Assembly: GCA_002384815.1 (NCBI GenBank)
Contig: DGBN01000015.1
Location: 1 to 42,468 of the forward strand
DNA length: 42,468 bases
Source: Oxalobacteraceae bacterium UBA4003
Lineage (GTDB): Bacteria > Pseudomonadota > Gammaproteobacteria > Burkholderiales > Burkholderiaceae_D
Direction of reading: 5' to 3'
A program made the translations under genes and the position numbers. Below are positions 16,141 to 24,073 of the stretch, piece by piece (positions within the stretch are counted from its first letter, which is position 1; each line of letters opens with the position of its first letter). The notes under the pieces were generated by a model that worked only from the letters and a program-made list of their open reading frames with translations, was not told the DNA's origin and did no database searches.

Positions 16141-16947
16141 ATGAAGCCATCTTTTCTGGATGGCATAATCTGGTCCAGGCCGTGGCTTGCCAATGTGCGT
16201 GCGGCAGGCGAGGCGATTGCACAGGCACCCGACTGGCGGCTGGAATTGAATCGGCGCGTAACCGAACTGGGTGTGCGCAATCACCGTAATTTACCGATTC
16301 AATTCGTTGCGCAATCCGACCTGCCTGCGGGTCTTGCGTACGAAGCCTTCATCAGTCAGACCGGCTGTGTACCCACCCGCGACAATCTGCACGATTTTTT
16401 CAACGCGCTGGTGTGGCTGACCTTCCCGCGCATTAAAGTCCAGCTGAACGCCTTGCAAGCCGGTGAGATCGAACGTGCTGCAGCGGAAAACACATCCAGG
16501 CCGCGTGGCAGCTTGCGCGATGCTGCCACCATATTCGATGAAAACGCAGTGCTGCTTCTGACCGCCAGGCACGAACTGGTGCAAGCCTTGCGCGCGCATC
16601 AGTGGGAAGATGTATTCGTCAGGCGGCGCAAGGATTTTGTTCAGGGCTGCGAAGTTTTTCTATTCGGGCATGCCTTGATGGAAAAGCTGCTTGCACCGTA
16701 CAAGGCGATTACCGGACATGCGTGGGTCGTGACGCTGGATATTCCCGACGCCGCACCTTTAGCGGCTGATGCTGATACGGATCCGCAGCAGTGGATCGAT
16801 ATCACCGTCGCACGGCAACTGGCGCAAGGATTGAGTACGGCAGATTTTTCACCCTTGCCGCTGCTGGGCGTACCGGGCTGGTGGCCGGATCAGGATCAGG
16901 AATTTTATCAGGACATTACGGTATTTCGACCTAGACGCGGAGCGTAA
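16141..16947 (+). CDS. DUF3025 domain protein
   Basis: This 268-residue protein is of the DUF3025 family, found mainly in beta- and gammaproteobacteria. The conserved blocks PTRDNLHDFFNALVWLTFPR (about residues 77-96) and LPLLGVPGWW near the end are the family hallmarks. There is no signal peptide or membrane segment, so it should be cytoplasmic. No biochemical function is established. It follows pyrC after 61 bases without a terminator and is probably co-transcribed. The ribosome site before ATG 16141 is weak. The many conserved aromatic, Asp and His residues suggest an enzyme, but I cannot name a reaction. Confidence 0.85.
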   Translation: MKPSFLDGIIWSRPWLANVRAAGEAIAQAPDWRLELNRRVTELGVRNHRNLPIQFVAQSDLPAGLAYEAFISQTGCVPTRDNLHDFFNALVWLTFPRIKVQLNALQAGEIERAAAENTSRPRGSLRDAATIFDENAVLLLTARHELVQALRAHQWEDVFVRRRKDFVQGCEVFLFGHALMEKLLAPYKAITGHAWVVTLDIPDAAPLAADADTDPQQWIDITVARQLAQGLSTADFSPLPLLGVPGWWPDQDQEFYQDITVFRPRRGA

Positions 16948-16966
16948 TTCGGCTATTCCCCAGGCA

Positions 16967-17004
16967 TGGCAGGATGCCAATTGACTTACTCAATGAGCCT
17001 GCCA
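16967..17004. repeat. nested hairpin between convergent genes
   Basis: TGGCAGG (16967-16973) pairs with CCTGCCA (16998-17004). Inside it, ATTGA (16980-16984) pairs with TCAAT (16990-16994). There is no U-tract directly behind, although TTTTTT occurs near 17048. It may act as a shared transcription end for the DUF3025 gene and its convergent neighbour. Confidence 0.45.
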
Positions 17005-17105
17005 AGCTCGGCTGTATAAAACCATTTCCTTCAGGGGCAATACTGCCTTTTTTGCGGTTTGTTTGATGAGCTAGAGTCACAGCGATCACTGGACTTGTTG
17101 CAGTT

Positions 17106-17681
17106 TTAGCGCGATGCAGCGTGAGATTCGAACAAGGGAATGCCGCGCTGGATTTTCGCTTGCATGTCTTCTATGAAGGCTTGCGGTCCGTAACCCAGAG
17201 TTTCGCCAGCCTGCTCATAAAAGAAGGGCTTTCCGGTTCTGCGACTGAAGTCCATCATCCATTCCAGTTCTGCCACATCAAGGTCGCGCCCGCCATAGGC
17301 TAGCCGGTAGGCCGGCTGGCCACGCCAGGTAGTTTTCACGATGATCGCACCCAGTTCAGTAGGCTTGAAGGCATCAGGGAAAGGGCTGTCGGGATCGACC
17401 CAGCCGCAGGAAAACTGGCGGCAGGGAGAATCCGGCCGCGTGTCATAAATACTGCAACCGCCGTCGCGCACGAAATGGCAGCGCACGCCAGGTTTCATTT
17501 CATGCCCGTAGATCGTCGACTTCAGCCAGCCGTCGCAGCACGCGGTGCAATCCCCGCATTCGCGCGACGCATTGCTTGCAGCTTGCGGTTTGGCTGGTGC
17601 TATCTGTATGACCAGACCGCAGCATTTCTTGTATTTTTTGCCGCTGCCGCAAGGGCATGGATCGTTTCTACCGGGTTTCAC
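17106..17681 (-). CDS. SEC-C motif and YkgJ-type cysteine-cluster protein
   Basis: This 191-residue protein joins two metal-binding parts. Residues 6-22 form a SEC-C zinc motif (NDPCPCGSGKKYKKCCG), as at the end of SecA. From residue 42 a YkgJ-like cluster follows: CGDCTACC, then a Cys in VRCHF, GGCSIYDTRPDSPC and FSCGW. The second part resembles the Zn/Fe-chelating YkgJ/FliB group. The start is GTG 17681 with AAAGG upstream; no in-frame ATG gives the full SEC-C motif. The partner or substrate is unknown. A link to ribosome or SecB contact is possible from the SEC-C part, but is inference. Confidence 0.85.
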   Translation of the reverse strand: MKPGRNDPCPCGSGKKYKKCCGLVIQIAPAKPQAASNASRECGDCTACCDGWLKSTIYGHEMKPGVRCHFVRDGGCSIYDTRPDSPCRQFSCGWVDPDSPFPDAFKPTELGAIIVKTTWRGQPAYRLAYGGRDLDVAELEWMMDFSRRTGKPFFYEQAGETLGYGPQAFIEDMQAKIQRGIPLFESHAASR

Positions 17682-17787
17682 TGCGTGAACTACCTTTCAT
17701 TGCAAGGCCTCATTATGATGCGGGTACATTTTTTTTGCTGTATTGCCTGGGGCAGATACGTGAGAAAGTTGTTCATACGCTCAATAT

Positions 17788-17815
17788 AAAAAAGGCACCC
17801 GAAGGTGCCTTTTTG
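17788..17815 (-). terminator. bidirectional terminator after porin gene
   Basis: AAAAAGGCACC and GGTGCCTTTTT form a perfect stem around CGAA. The element reads the same on both strands, with T-runs on each side. It lies 40 bases behind the porin stop codon. Confidence 0.9.
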
Positions 17816-17854
17816 TAAAACAGCTCAAACCAAACAGGCTAGGCCTGCAGGGAA

Positions 17855-18886
17855 TTAGAACTTGTGACGGATACCAACAGCCATGACCGAACCGCTTTCA
17901 TCCGCGACCACGTTGCGCAGCACTGCATTGGCGTCGTTCGAAATATGCGAGTAACCAGCGTACAGGTTGGTGCGCTTCGACAGGTCGTGTGTGTACATGA
18001 TGGCAGCAACTTTGGTGTCGGTGTCATCTACACTGCGAACTTCGTTCATTGTGTACGAAGCCAAGATGTTGCCAGCAGCGCCAACTTTTGCGCTTGCGCC
18101 GACCATGTAGCTGCGAGCTTTGCCTTCTGCAGCAGGATCGATGTCGCTTACTTTATGCTGACCGAATGCTCCGTGCAATTTAGCTACACCGAAGTTGTAG
18201 GTTGCGCCCAAGAAGGTGGATTTGTCTTTGCCATCACGTGGAATACCGGCATCAAGACGATCTTGGTTGTGGTAGCCGAATTGAACGTTCAATGGGCCGT
18301 TTGCGTAACCAACATTCACACCGAAGTTGCTGTTTGTGCTGGTCGAACCCGCTGTTTCGCCGAAGCCGTAAGCTGCGCCAAATTTGAAGCCGCTGTACGA
18401 ATTGCTGGTGTACTTGACCGAATTGGTGATACGGCCGCCACCCAATCTGTCGCCATTAAAGAATACTGCGCCGATTGGAGCGATAGTACCGCCGTCACCG
18501 AACGGGTCGATTTGATCGTAAGCGTCTTTGATTGCCGATGTTTGTTTACCCAGGTTCACAGCGCCGAAGCCGCCGGACAGGCCAACGGTCGAAATACGAT
18601 CGCCGAATTGGAAGCCGCCAGTTTTATTGCCATCGTCAGCGTCGAAGCCGCTTTCGAGAACGAAATTGGCTTTCAGGCCGTTGCCCAGATCTTCAGTACC
18701 TTTGAAACCGATACGGCTAGCCGATTGGTTGCCGGAAGTGATGCCGGTTGTGCGGCCATCTTCAGCGCCAGTGTCTGTGCTGTTGAAACCAGCGTCAACG
18801 ATACCGTAGACGGTAACCGACGATTGTGCCGATGCAGCACCTGCAAATGCGCCCAATACGGCTAATGCCAGAAGCGATTTTTTCAT
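17855..18886 (-). CDS. outer membrane porin (Burkholderiales type)
   Basis: This 343-residue porin has a signal peptide (MKKSLLALAVLGAFAGAASA, then QSS) and a first strand SVTVYGIVDAGFN. The alternating beta-strand pattern continues to the terminal Phe in VGIRHKF, the BAM recognition signal. It would form a trimeric 16-strand pore for small solutes. The loop-3 region around KQTSAIKDAYDQIDPFGDGG is typical. The ATG has GAGGAAAC upstream. It is a stand-alone gene with its own terminator. A second, more divergent porin lies 300 bases upstream on the same strand. Confidence 0.93.
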   Translation of the reverse strand: MKKSLLALAVLGAFAGAASAQSSVTVYGIVDAGFNSTDTGAEDGRTTGITSGNQSASRIGFKGTEDLGNGLKANFVLESGFDADDGNKTGGFQFGDRISTVGLSGGFGAVNLGKQTSAIKDAYDQIDPFGDGGTIAPIGAVFFNGDRLGGGRITNSVKYTSNSYSGFKFGAAYGFGETAGSTSTNSNFGVNVGYANGPLNVQFGYHNQDRLDAGIPRDGKDKSTFLGATYNFGVAKLHGAFGQHKVSDIDPAAEGKARSYMVGASAKVGAAGNILASYTMNEVRSVDDTDTKVAAIMYTHDLSKRTNLYAGYSHISNDANAVLRNVVADESGSVMAVGIRHKF

Positions 18887-19185
18887 TTAAATGTTTCCTC
18901 AAATGTTGTTTTAGAAATACACACTTGCCAGCAAGTGATGCACATAGATCCTGCGGAGCTGCCTGCCTTGCACAATGCTTATTGCGAGGCGACGGTTGAT
19001 TGAAACAAATTACGCCAACCATGACAACCAAAATATCAAAAGGGTATGGATGAACCCGCAAGAGTGACGTTTTTTTGCAACAAATCGGTGCGCGAGCACG
19101 CCAAAACGAGGCGGGCAATATTGTTATATTTATATGGCGAGCATCGCAATGCGGGTAATCGAGGACCGGTTCGCGATGAGTGTAC
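18887..19185. other. 299-base gap between the two porin genes
   Basis: I see no gene here. On the minus strand this is the leader of the downstream porin, ending with a clear GAGGAAAC ribosome site. It contains AT-rich stretches (near 19125 and 19030) that could hold a promoter, but no box pair is convincing. No terminator hairpin for the upstream porin is visible. Confidence 0.5.
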
Positions 19186-20346
19186 TTAAAACATATGGCT
19201 GATTCCGGCTGAAATACCGGTTTGCCCGCTTGCTTTGCCGGGTGTCAGCGAGGCCAGTCCATGCAGTACGGCGCGGTCTATGTCTGCGTACAGGCTGGTG
19301 CGCGGCGACAAGGCATAAGTGGCGCCGACGATCAGCAGGTTGCGCCTGGCGACTTCGCTTTGGGCAGCTTCCAGCGTGGTGCGGTAATAACCGGCGGTCA
19401 GGCTGGTAGCGGGTGTGAAATCGTAACGCGCGCCCAGCCAGATGTTTTTTGCCTGGCTGGTAACGGCTGTTGTAGTTTTGAGATAGCCGCCGCTAATGCG
19501 GAGCGCATCTACTTTGTAGCCGCCGCCGAAGGTGGTCTGGTTTTGATCACGGTAATTGGGAGTGTTGATGATAGAGGCGATGTTTGGTTTCTGTCTGGTA
19601 TAGGCGCCGCCGATTGTAAAGGTGCCGTCGTTGTAGACCAGTCCAATTGCCTTAGCCGCCTGGTTGCGACTGCTGCCGGGGACTTCGCCCATGATGTATT
19701 CCGCGCTCGCGGTAAGACTGCCGAACTTGCCGAAATACTGGATGCCATTGCTGAAGCGGGGGCCGTCCACAGTGCCAAACGGCTGGCTTATCCTGCCATC
19801 CAGATTGCCGGCGACAGCACCCGCCAGCGGAATGATATGGACATAGCGATATTGAAAGGGCTCGTAGGAATAAACCGCCTTGCAGGCAACCGAGGGCTGG
19901 CGGCCGAAGTCGAGGGAGCCAAAAGAGCCGGCGATGCCGATGGATGAAATCCGGTTGAACAGGCGATTGGCCCTGTTGTCGAGTTCGCCGGTGCCGGTGT
20001 TGAAGCCGCTTTCCAGATGGAAGTGCACATTCAGACCGCGCCCCAGATCTTCCGTGCCCTTGATGCCGAGACGGTTGTTGTAATACTCGCCGTTAGACTC
20101 CTGTTTCGTGGTGCTGCCGCCAGCTGCGGTGGTATTTGTTACATGGCGTATACCGCCGTCTATGGTGCCGTAGATACTAATAGATGAAGATGCGCCATTG
20201 TTGATGAGTGCCGTTCTGGGTGAGGAGGAGGCTGGCTGCGTGTGCTCATCTTTCTTGAAGGTGCCGTAAATAGTCATGGACGGCTGGGCATGCGCCGTAC
20301 CGGCAAACAGACTGATGCCCACGAACAGGAGCTGCGGAATTTTCAT
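19186..20346 (-). CDS. outer membrane porin with duplicated first strand
   Basis: This 386-residue porin has a signal peptide (MKIPQLLFVGISLFAGTAHA) and ends in Phe (ISHMF). It has the usual porin strands, for example GRGLNVHFHLESGFNTGTGE and SLDFGRQPSV. The mature N-terminus is odd: SMTIYGT (residues 23-29) recurs as SISIYGT (55-61), with a Ser/Pro/Thr-rich linker between. I take ATG 20346 because the signal peptide starts there. The frame extends to a GTG at 20421. No Shine-Dalgarno precedes ATG 20346, so expression may be low. It is probably functional, since the frame is intact. Confidence 0.85.
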   Translation of the reverse strand: MKIPQLLFVGISLFAGTAHAQPSMTIYGTFKKDEHTQPASSSPRTALINNGASSSISIYGTIDGGIRHVTNTTAAGGSTTKQESNGEYYNNRLGIKGTEDLGRGLNVHFHLESGFNTGTGELDNRANRLFNRISSIGIAGSFGSLDFGRQPSVACKAVYSYEPFQYRYVHIIPLAGAVAGNLDGRISQPFGTVDGPRFSNGIQYFGKFGSLTASAEYIMGEVPGSSRNQAAKAIGLVYNDGTFTIGGAYTRQKPNIASIINTPNYRDQNQTTFGGGYKVDALRISGGYLKTTTAVTSQAKNIWLGARYDFTPATSLTAGYYRTTLEAAQSEVARRNLLIVGATYALSPRTSLYADIDRAVLHGLASLTPGKASGQTGISAGISHMF

Positions 20347-20543
20347 TTTTGAGTGGAAGAGGAGGCGTGTTATTTTTTTGATTGTTGGTATAACGTCCTG
20401 CAATTCACGGATTGTCGGCACAGCCTAAGTGAAGTTCGTACAATTTCTTTTTGACATGGGTTAGCATTTCGCAAAAGACAGCCGGTATTGCGATGGCATG
20501 TCGTTCCCTTACAACAACCTTACTTAAGCAGGATATGGAATAC

Positions 20544-21170
20544 ATGAGTCCTTTTGATCACTTCATCCGGCATGTTGACAGTGCTTTGCGCGTGATCAGC
20601 GGCGTGTCTGTCGCTGAGCGTCCGAGTCCGGCAAACGCTGTGGCAGATGGTACGCTGGGCGATACCGAGCGCCGGCACAGTGCAGGCCTGATGCGGGTCA
20701 ATCATGTCGGTGAGGTGTGCGCGCAGGCGCTATACCAGGCGCAGGCGCAGTTCGCGCATAGCGATGCCATCAAACAGCAGTTCGAGCTGGCTGGCCGTGA
20801 AGAAGAAGACCATCTGGCGTGGACCGCGCAGCGTCTGCGCGAACTGGGCTCGCGTCCGAGTTTATTGAACCCGCTCTGGTATGTCGGCGCCTATGCCTTG
20901 GGTACGGTCGCCGCGAAGCTGGGCGATGCGCGCAGTCTGGGCTTTGTGGTGGAAACCGAGCGGCAGGTGGAGGTGCATCTGAATGAGCATATGCATCGTC
21001 TGCCGCCGCAGGATGCGAAGTCGCTGGCAGTGGTCGCGCAAATGAGTGCCGATGAAGTGGCGCACGGCTCCGCTGCTCAAGCACTGGGCGCGCAAGCTGT
21101 GCCGCCGCTGGCGCAAAAAGGCATGCAGGCAATGTCCAGGGTCATGACGACGACCGCTTATTACATTTAA
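20544..21170 (+). CDS. coq7: ubiquinone biosynthesis hydroxylase Coq7
   Basis: This 208-residue di-iron carboxylate enzyme performs the last ring hydroxylation of ubiquinone synthesis in organisms that lack UbiF. The iron ligands are visible: Glu in RVNHVGEVCAQALYQAQ, the EEEDHLAW block, a Glu in VVETERQVE, and ADEVAHGSAA near the C-terminus. The length matches the bacterial Coq7 group. The start is uncertain between ATG 20535 and ATG 20544; I prefer 20544 (MSPFDHFIRHVD), with AGGA about 11 bases upstream. The frame extends to 20451 without support. It is divergent from the second porin. Confidence 0.92.
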   Translation: MSPFDHFIRHVDSALRVISGVSVAERPSPANAVADGTLGDTERRHSAGLMRVNHVGEVCAQALYQAQAQFAHSDAIKQQFELAGREEEDHLAWTAQRLRELGSRPSLLNPLWYVGAYALGTVAAKLGDARSLGFVVETERQVEVHLNEHMHRLPPQDAKSLAVVAQMSADEVAHGSAAQALGAQAVPPLAQKGMQAMSRVMTTTAYYI

Positions 21171-21271
21171 TTAATAGCTGGCGGCGGGCAGGAGGCTTCC
21201 GGTGCTGACGTTTGCAGTTGGCTCTGGAGGAAGGTGGCCTGGCCTGCGCTTTTCCAGTCGTGTCCGGAACA

Positions 21272-21712
21272 TCAGGATGCAACAGGTGCTGCATCCTCCA
21301 CAATATCGAACGAATGTGTGATTTCTGCCGTTTTTTCCATCATGATGGACGCCGAGCAGTACTTGTCGTGCGATAGCTTGATGGCGCGCTCCACCACATT
21401 GGGTTTCAGGTTTCTGCCGCTGACAGTGAAGTGAAAGTGCACCTTGATGAATACTTTCGGATCGGTTTCTGCGCGCTCCGATTTGAGCGACACTTCGCAA
21501 CCGCGCACGTCCTGGCCGCTTTTGCGCAGGATGACGACTACATCGTAGGCGGTGCAGCCGCCGGTGCCCAGCAGGACAAGCTCCATCGGGCGTGGCGCCA
21601 GATTGCGGCCGCCACCTTCAGGTGCGCCATCCATCGCGACGACGTGGCCAGAGCCGGTTTCAGCCAAAAAAGTCATGCCGGACAAGCCGGTCCAGCGTAC
21701 TGTGCATTCCAT
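21272..21712 (-). CDS. OsmC family protein
   Basis: This protein of about 146 residues belongs to the OsmC/Ohr superfamily, in the YhfA-like subgroup. Such proteins reduce organic hydroperoxides with two cysteines. One Cys lies in LLGTGGCTAYDV and the other in HDKYCSASIM; both are conserved in the family. The NLAPRPMELVLL helix start is typical. ATG 21712 (MECTVRWTG) has a weak GAG upstream. ATG 21724, four codons earlier, is an alternative. It is convergent with coq7. Its own peroxide substrate is unknown, and the YhfA subgroup is less well studied than Ohr. Confidence 0.87.
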   Translation of the reverse strand: MECTVRWTGLSGMTFLAETGSGHVVAMDGAPEGGGRNLAPRPMELVLLGTGGCTAYDVVVILRKSGQDVRGCEVSLKSERAETDPKVFIKVHFHFTVSGRNLKPNVVERAIKLSHDKYCSASIMMEKTAEITHSFDIVEDAAPVAS

Positions 21713-21868
21713 GGTTTTTCTCATTCAGTTGCGTTTAGTTATGACATTGTAACTGTATGGCCGGGATTCAATAAGCGTGAAAATTGCCAGGCCGGCACGA
21801 CTTTTGTTGCATAAGGCGCTCAATTGCGACGTCGGCGCGAGGAAATCACTACTCTAGGATGATTAAGT

Positions 21869-21898
21869 TTGACGCTAAGTCCTTGAAAAGACTATAAT
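21869..21898 (+). promoter_or_regulatory. promoter of rplM-rpsI
   Basis: TTGACG (21869-21874) and a consensus TATAAT (21893-21898) are 18 bases apart. Transcription would start near 21905. This leaves a leader of about 100 bases before rplM, which may be room for ribosomal-protein feedback control. I recognise no known leader motif in it. Confidence 0.7.
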
Positions 21899-22002
21899 CT
21901 GCGGTTCTTTCGTTTGCTCAGGAAGAAAGTACAAGGCCGAGTACGTGTGAAGTGATGCGCGTAACCACCATTTTGAGCGATTTAATTATTTAGGAAGTCA
22001 TC

Positions 22003-22431
22003 ATGAAAACCTTCTCCGCCAAAGGACACGAAGTCCAGCGCGATTGGTTCGTGATTGACGCGACGGACAAAGTCCTCGGACGTGTTGCCAGCGAAGTGGC
22101 ACTCCGACTGCGCGGCAAACACAAACCGGAATTTACTCCTCACGTCGATACCGGCGATTTCATCGTCGTGATCAACGCAGGCAAACTGCGTGTGACCGGT
22201 ACCAAAGCAACAGAAAAAACATACTATCGCCACTCGGGTTACCCAGGCGGTATCTATGAAACCAACTTCCTGAAAATGCAACAGCGTTTTCCGGGTCGCG
22301 CGCTTGAGAAGGCGGTCAAGGGCATGTTGCCTAAAGGCCCACTCGGCTACGCGATGATCAAGAAGCTCAAAGTGTACGCTGAGGCAACTCATCCGCACGC
22401 TGCGCAGCAACCTAAAGCACTTGAACTCTAA
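22003..22431 (+). CDS. rplM: 50S ribosomal protein L13
   Basis: This 142-residue protein of the large ribosomal subunit matches L13 over its whole length. The N-terminus has WFVIDATDKVLGRVASEVA, the middle RGKHKPEFTPHVDTGDFIVV, and the C-terminal part GMLPKGPLGYAMIKKLKVY. TAGGAAG precedes the ATG. It forms the conserved two-gene operon with rpsI, which starts nine bases after its stop. Confidence 0.98.
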   Translation: MKTFSAKGHEVQRDWFVIDATDKVLGRVASEVALRLRGKHKPEFTPHVDTGDFIVVINAGKLRVTGTKATEKTYYRHSGYPGGIYETNFLKMQQRFPGRALEKAVKGMLPKGPLGYAMIKKLKVYAEATHPHAAQQPKALEL

Positions 22432-22440
22432 GGAACAGAC

Positions 22441-22833
22441 ATGATCGGTAACTACAATTACGGAACCGGCCGTCGCAAGAGTGCAGTGGCTCGCGTCTTC
22501 ATCAAATCGGGCTCCGGCCAGATCGTCGTCAACGGCAAGCCAGCGAATGAATATTTTTCGCGCGAAACCGGTCTGATGGTGATTCGTCAACCTCTGGAAT
22601 TGACCAACAATGTCGAAACTTTCGACATCATGGTCAACGTCAACGGCGGCGGCGAATCCGGTCAAGCGGGTGCTGTACGTCACGGTATCACCCGTGCCTT
22701 GATCGACTACGATGCAACCTTGAAATCGGAACTGTCGAAAGCCGGCTTCGTTACTCGCGATGCACGTGAAGTTGAACGTAAAAAAGTTGGTCTGCGCAAA
22801 GCTCGTCGCGCAAAACAATTCTCCAAGCGTTAA
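22441..22833 (+). CDS. rpsI: 30S ribosomal protein S9
   Basis: This 130-residue protein of the small subunit starts with the typical NYGTGRRKSAVARVFIKSG. It ends with KKVGLRKARRAKQFSKR, whose last Lys-Arg reach into the P-site and touch the tRNA. AAGGAACAG precedes the ATG. It is the second gene of the rplM-rpsI operon, and a strong terminator follows. Confidence 0.98.
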   Translation: MIGNYNYGTGRRKSAVARVFIKSGSGQIVVNGKPANEYFSRETGLMVIRQPLELTNNVETFDIMVNVNGGGESGQAGAVRHGITRALIDYDATLKSELSKAGFVTRDAREVERKKVGLRKARRAKQFSKR

Positions 22834-22867
22834 TATTCACGAAAGTGCGCGCGTTTTCAGCGCACCG

Positions 22868-22901
22868 AAAAGCCGCCTGGTTTGCACCCGGCGGCTTTTT
22901 T
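22868..22901 (+). terminator. terminator of rplM-rpsI
   Basis: AAAAGCCGCC and GGCGGCTTTT form a perfect stem around a 12-base loop, followed by a run of six T. It lies 35 bases behind the rpsI stop. Confidence 0.9.
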
Positions 22902-23017
22902 CATCTGGGCCGGGTTTTATTCATAACCCGTGTGTTACATCTTTTCCTGATGTGCTCAAGCAATACGGCGACATCGCCTGTTAAAATAAAACGAAGTAAA
23001 GTTTGCTAGGAAGAAAC

Positions 23018-24055
23018 ATGATCAAGGTTGGCATCGTCGGTGGTACCGGTTATACGGGCGTTGAGTTGTTGCGTATTTTGGCGACACATCCTGACGTCGA
23101 ATTGACTGCCATTACCTCGCGCAAAGAAGATGGTTTGCCTGTCGCCGAGATGTTCCCATCGTTGCGCGGCCGCGTCGATCTGGCGTTTTCATCGCCAGAT
23201 AAAGCCAAACTGACAGCGTGCGATGTGGTTTTTTTCGCCACGCCGCATGGTGTGGCGATGGCACAGGCGCCGGAACTACTGGCTGCCGGCGTCAAGGTCA
23301 TCGATCTGGCTGCCGACTTCCGTTTGCAGGACACTGCCGCGTTCGAGAAGTGGTACAAGATGCCGCATAGCTGCCCTGAGCTGTTGAAGGAAGCTGCCTA
23401 CGGTCTGGTTGAACTGAACCGCGATGCGATACGCAAGGCGCGTATCGTCGGCAATCCCGGCTGTTATCCAACCACCATGCAACTGGGTTTGGCGCCGCTG
23501 TTGAAAGCGGATGCCATCGATGCATCGCATTTGATCGCCGATTGCAAATCGGGGGTATCGGGCGCCGGTCGCAAGGCGGAAGTGGCGACGCTGTTTTCCG
23601 AAGCGGGCGACAACTTCAAGGCGTATGGCGTATCCGGTCACAGGCATTCGCCTGAAACCGTAGAGCGCTTGCAGACCTTGACCATGAATAAGGTCGGCCT
23701 GTTGTTTGTACCGCATCTGGTGCCGATGATACGCGGCATGCATTCGACGATTTATGCGCGCCTGACGAAAGAGATGGACAACGTCGCCTTGCAAGCCCTG
23801 TTTGAAAATGCCTATGTCAACGAGCCCTTCGTCGATGTGATGCCTTTCGGCTCGCATCCTGAAACGCGTTCCACACGCGCGTCAAATATGCTGCGCATTG
23901 CCTTGCATCGCCCAAATGATGGCGACACTATCGTGATATTGGTGGTGCAGGACAATCTGGTAAAAGGTGCATCCGGCCAGGCTGTGCAATGCATGAACTT
24001 GATGTTCAGCCTGCCGGAAACCACCGGCTTGTTGCACGTGCCGGTGCTGCCCTAA
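23018..24055 (+). CDS. argC: N-acetyl-gamma-glutamyl-phosphate reductase
   Basis: This 345-residue NADPH-dependent enzyme carries out the third step of arginine synthesis. The Rossmann motif GIVGGTGYTGVELLRIL is at the N-terminus. The catalytic Cys is at about 149 in GNPGCYPTTMQLGL. CKSGVSGAGRKAE and HRHSPE are further family blocks. Type 1 ArgC proteins have this length. I chose ATG 23018, with AGGAAG upstream; a TTG five codons earlier is in frame but unneeded. A membrane coiled-coil gene follows after 18 bases, so the two are probably one unit. Confidence 0.96.
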   Translation: MIKVGIVGGTGYTGVELLRILATHPDVELTAITSRKEDGLPVAEMFPSLRGRVDLAFSSPDKAKLTACDVVFFATPHGVAMAQAPELLAAGVKVIDLAADFRLQDTAAFEKWYKMPHSCPELLKEAAYGLVELNRDAIRKARIVGNPGCYPTTMQLGLAPLLKADAIDASHLIADCKSGVSGAGRKAEVATLFSEAGDNFKAYGVSGHRHSPETVERLQTLTMNKVGLLFVPHLVPMIRGMHSTIYARLTKEMDNVALQALFENAYVNEPFVDVMPFGSHPETRSTRASNMLRIALHRPNDGDTIVILVVQDNLVKGASGQAVQCMNLMFSLPETTGLLHVPVLP

Positions 24056-24073
24056 TGAAACGCGCGCAATAAC

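Noticed and set aside
14946..16280. Long minus-strand frame opposite pyrC
   Set aside because: It is antisense to a fully recognised gene and arises from codon bias; the protein is rich in His, Arg and Cys without domains.
21274..21297. Hairpin AGGATGCA/TGCATCCT as osmC terminator
   Set aside because: It lies inside the last codons of the OsmC gene and has no U-tract on the minus strand.
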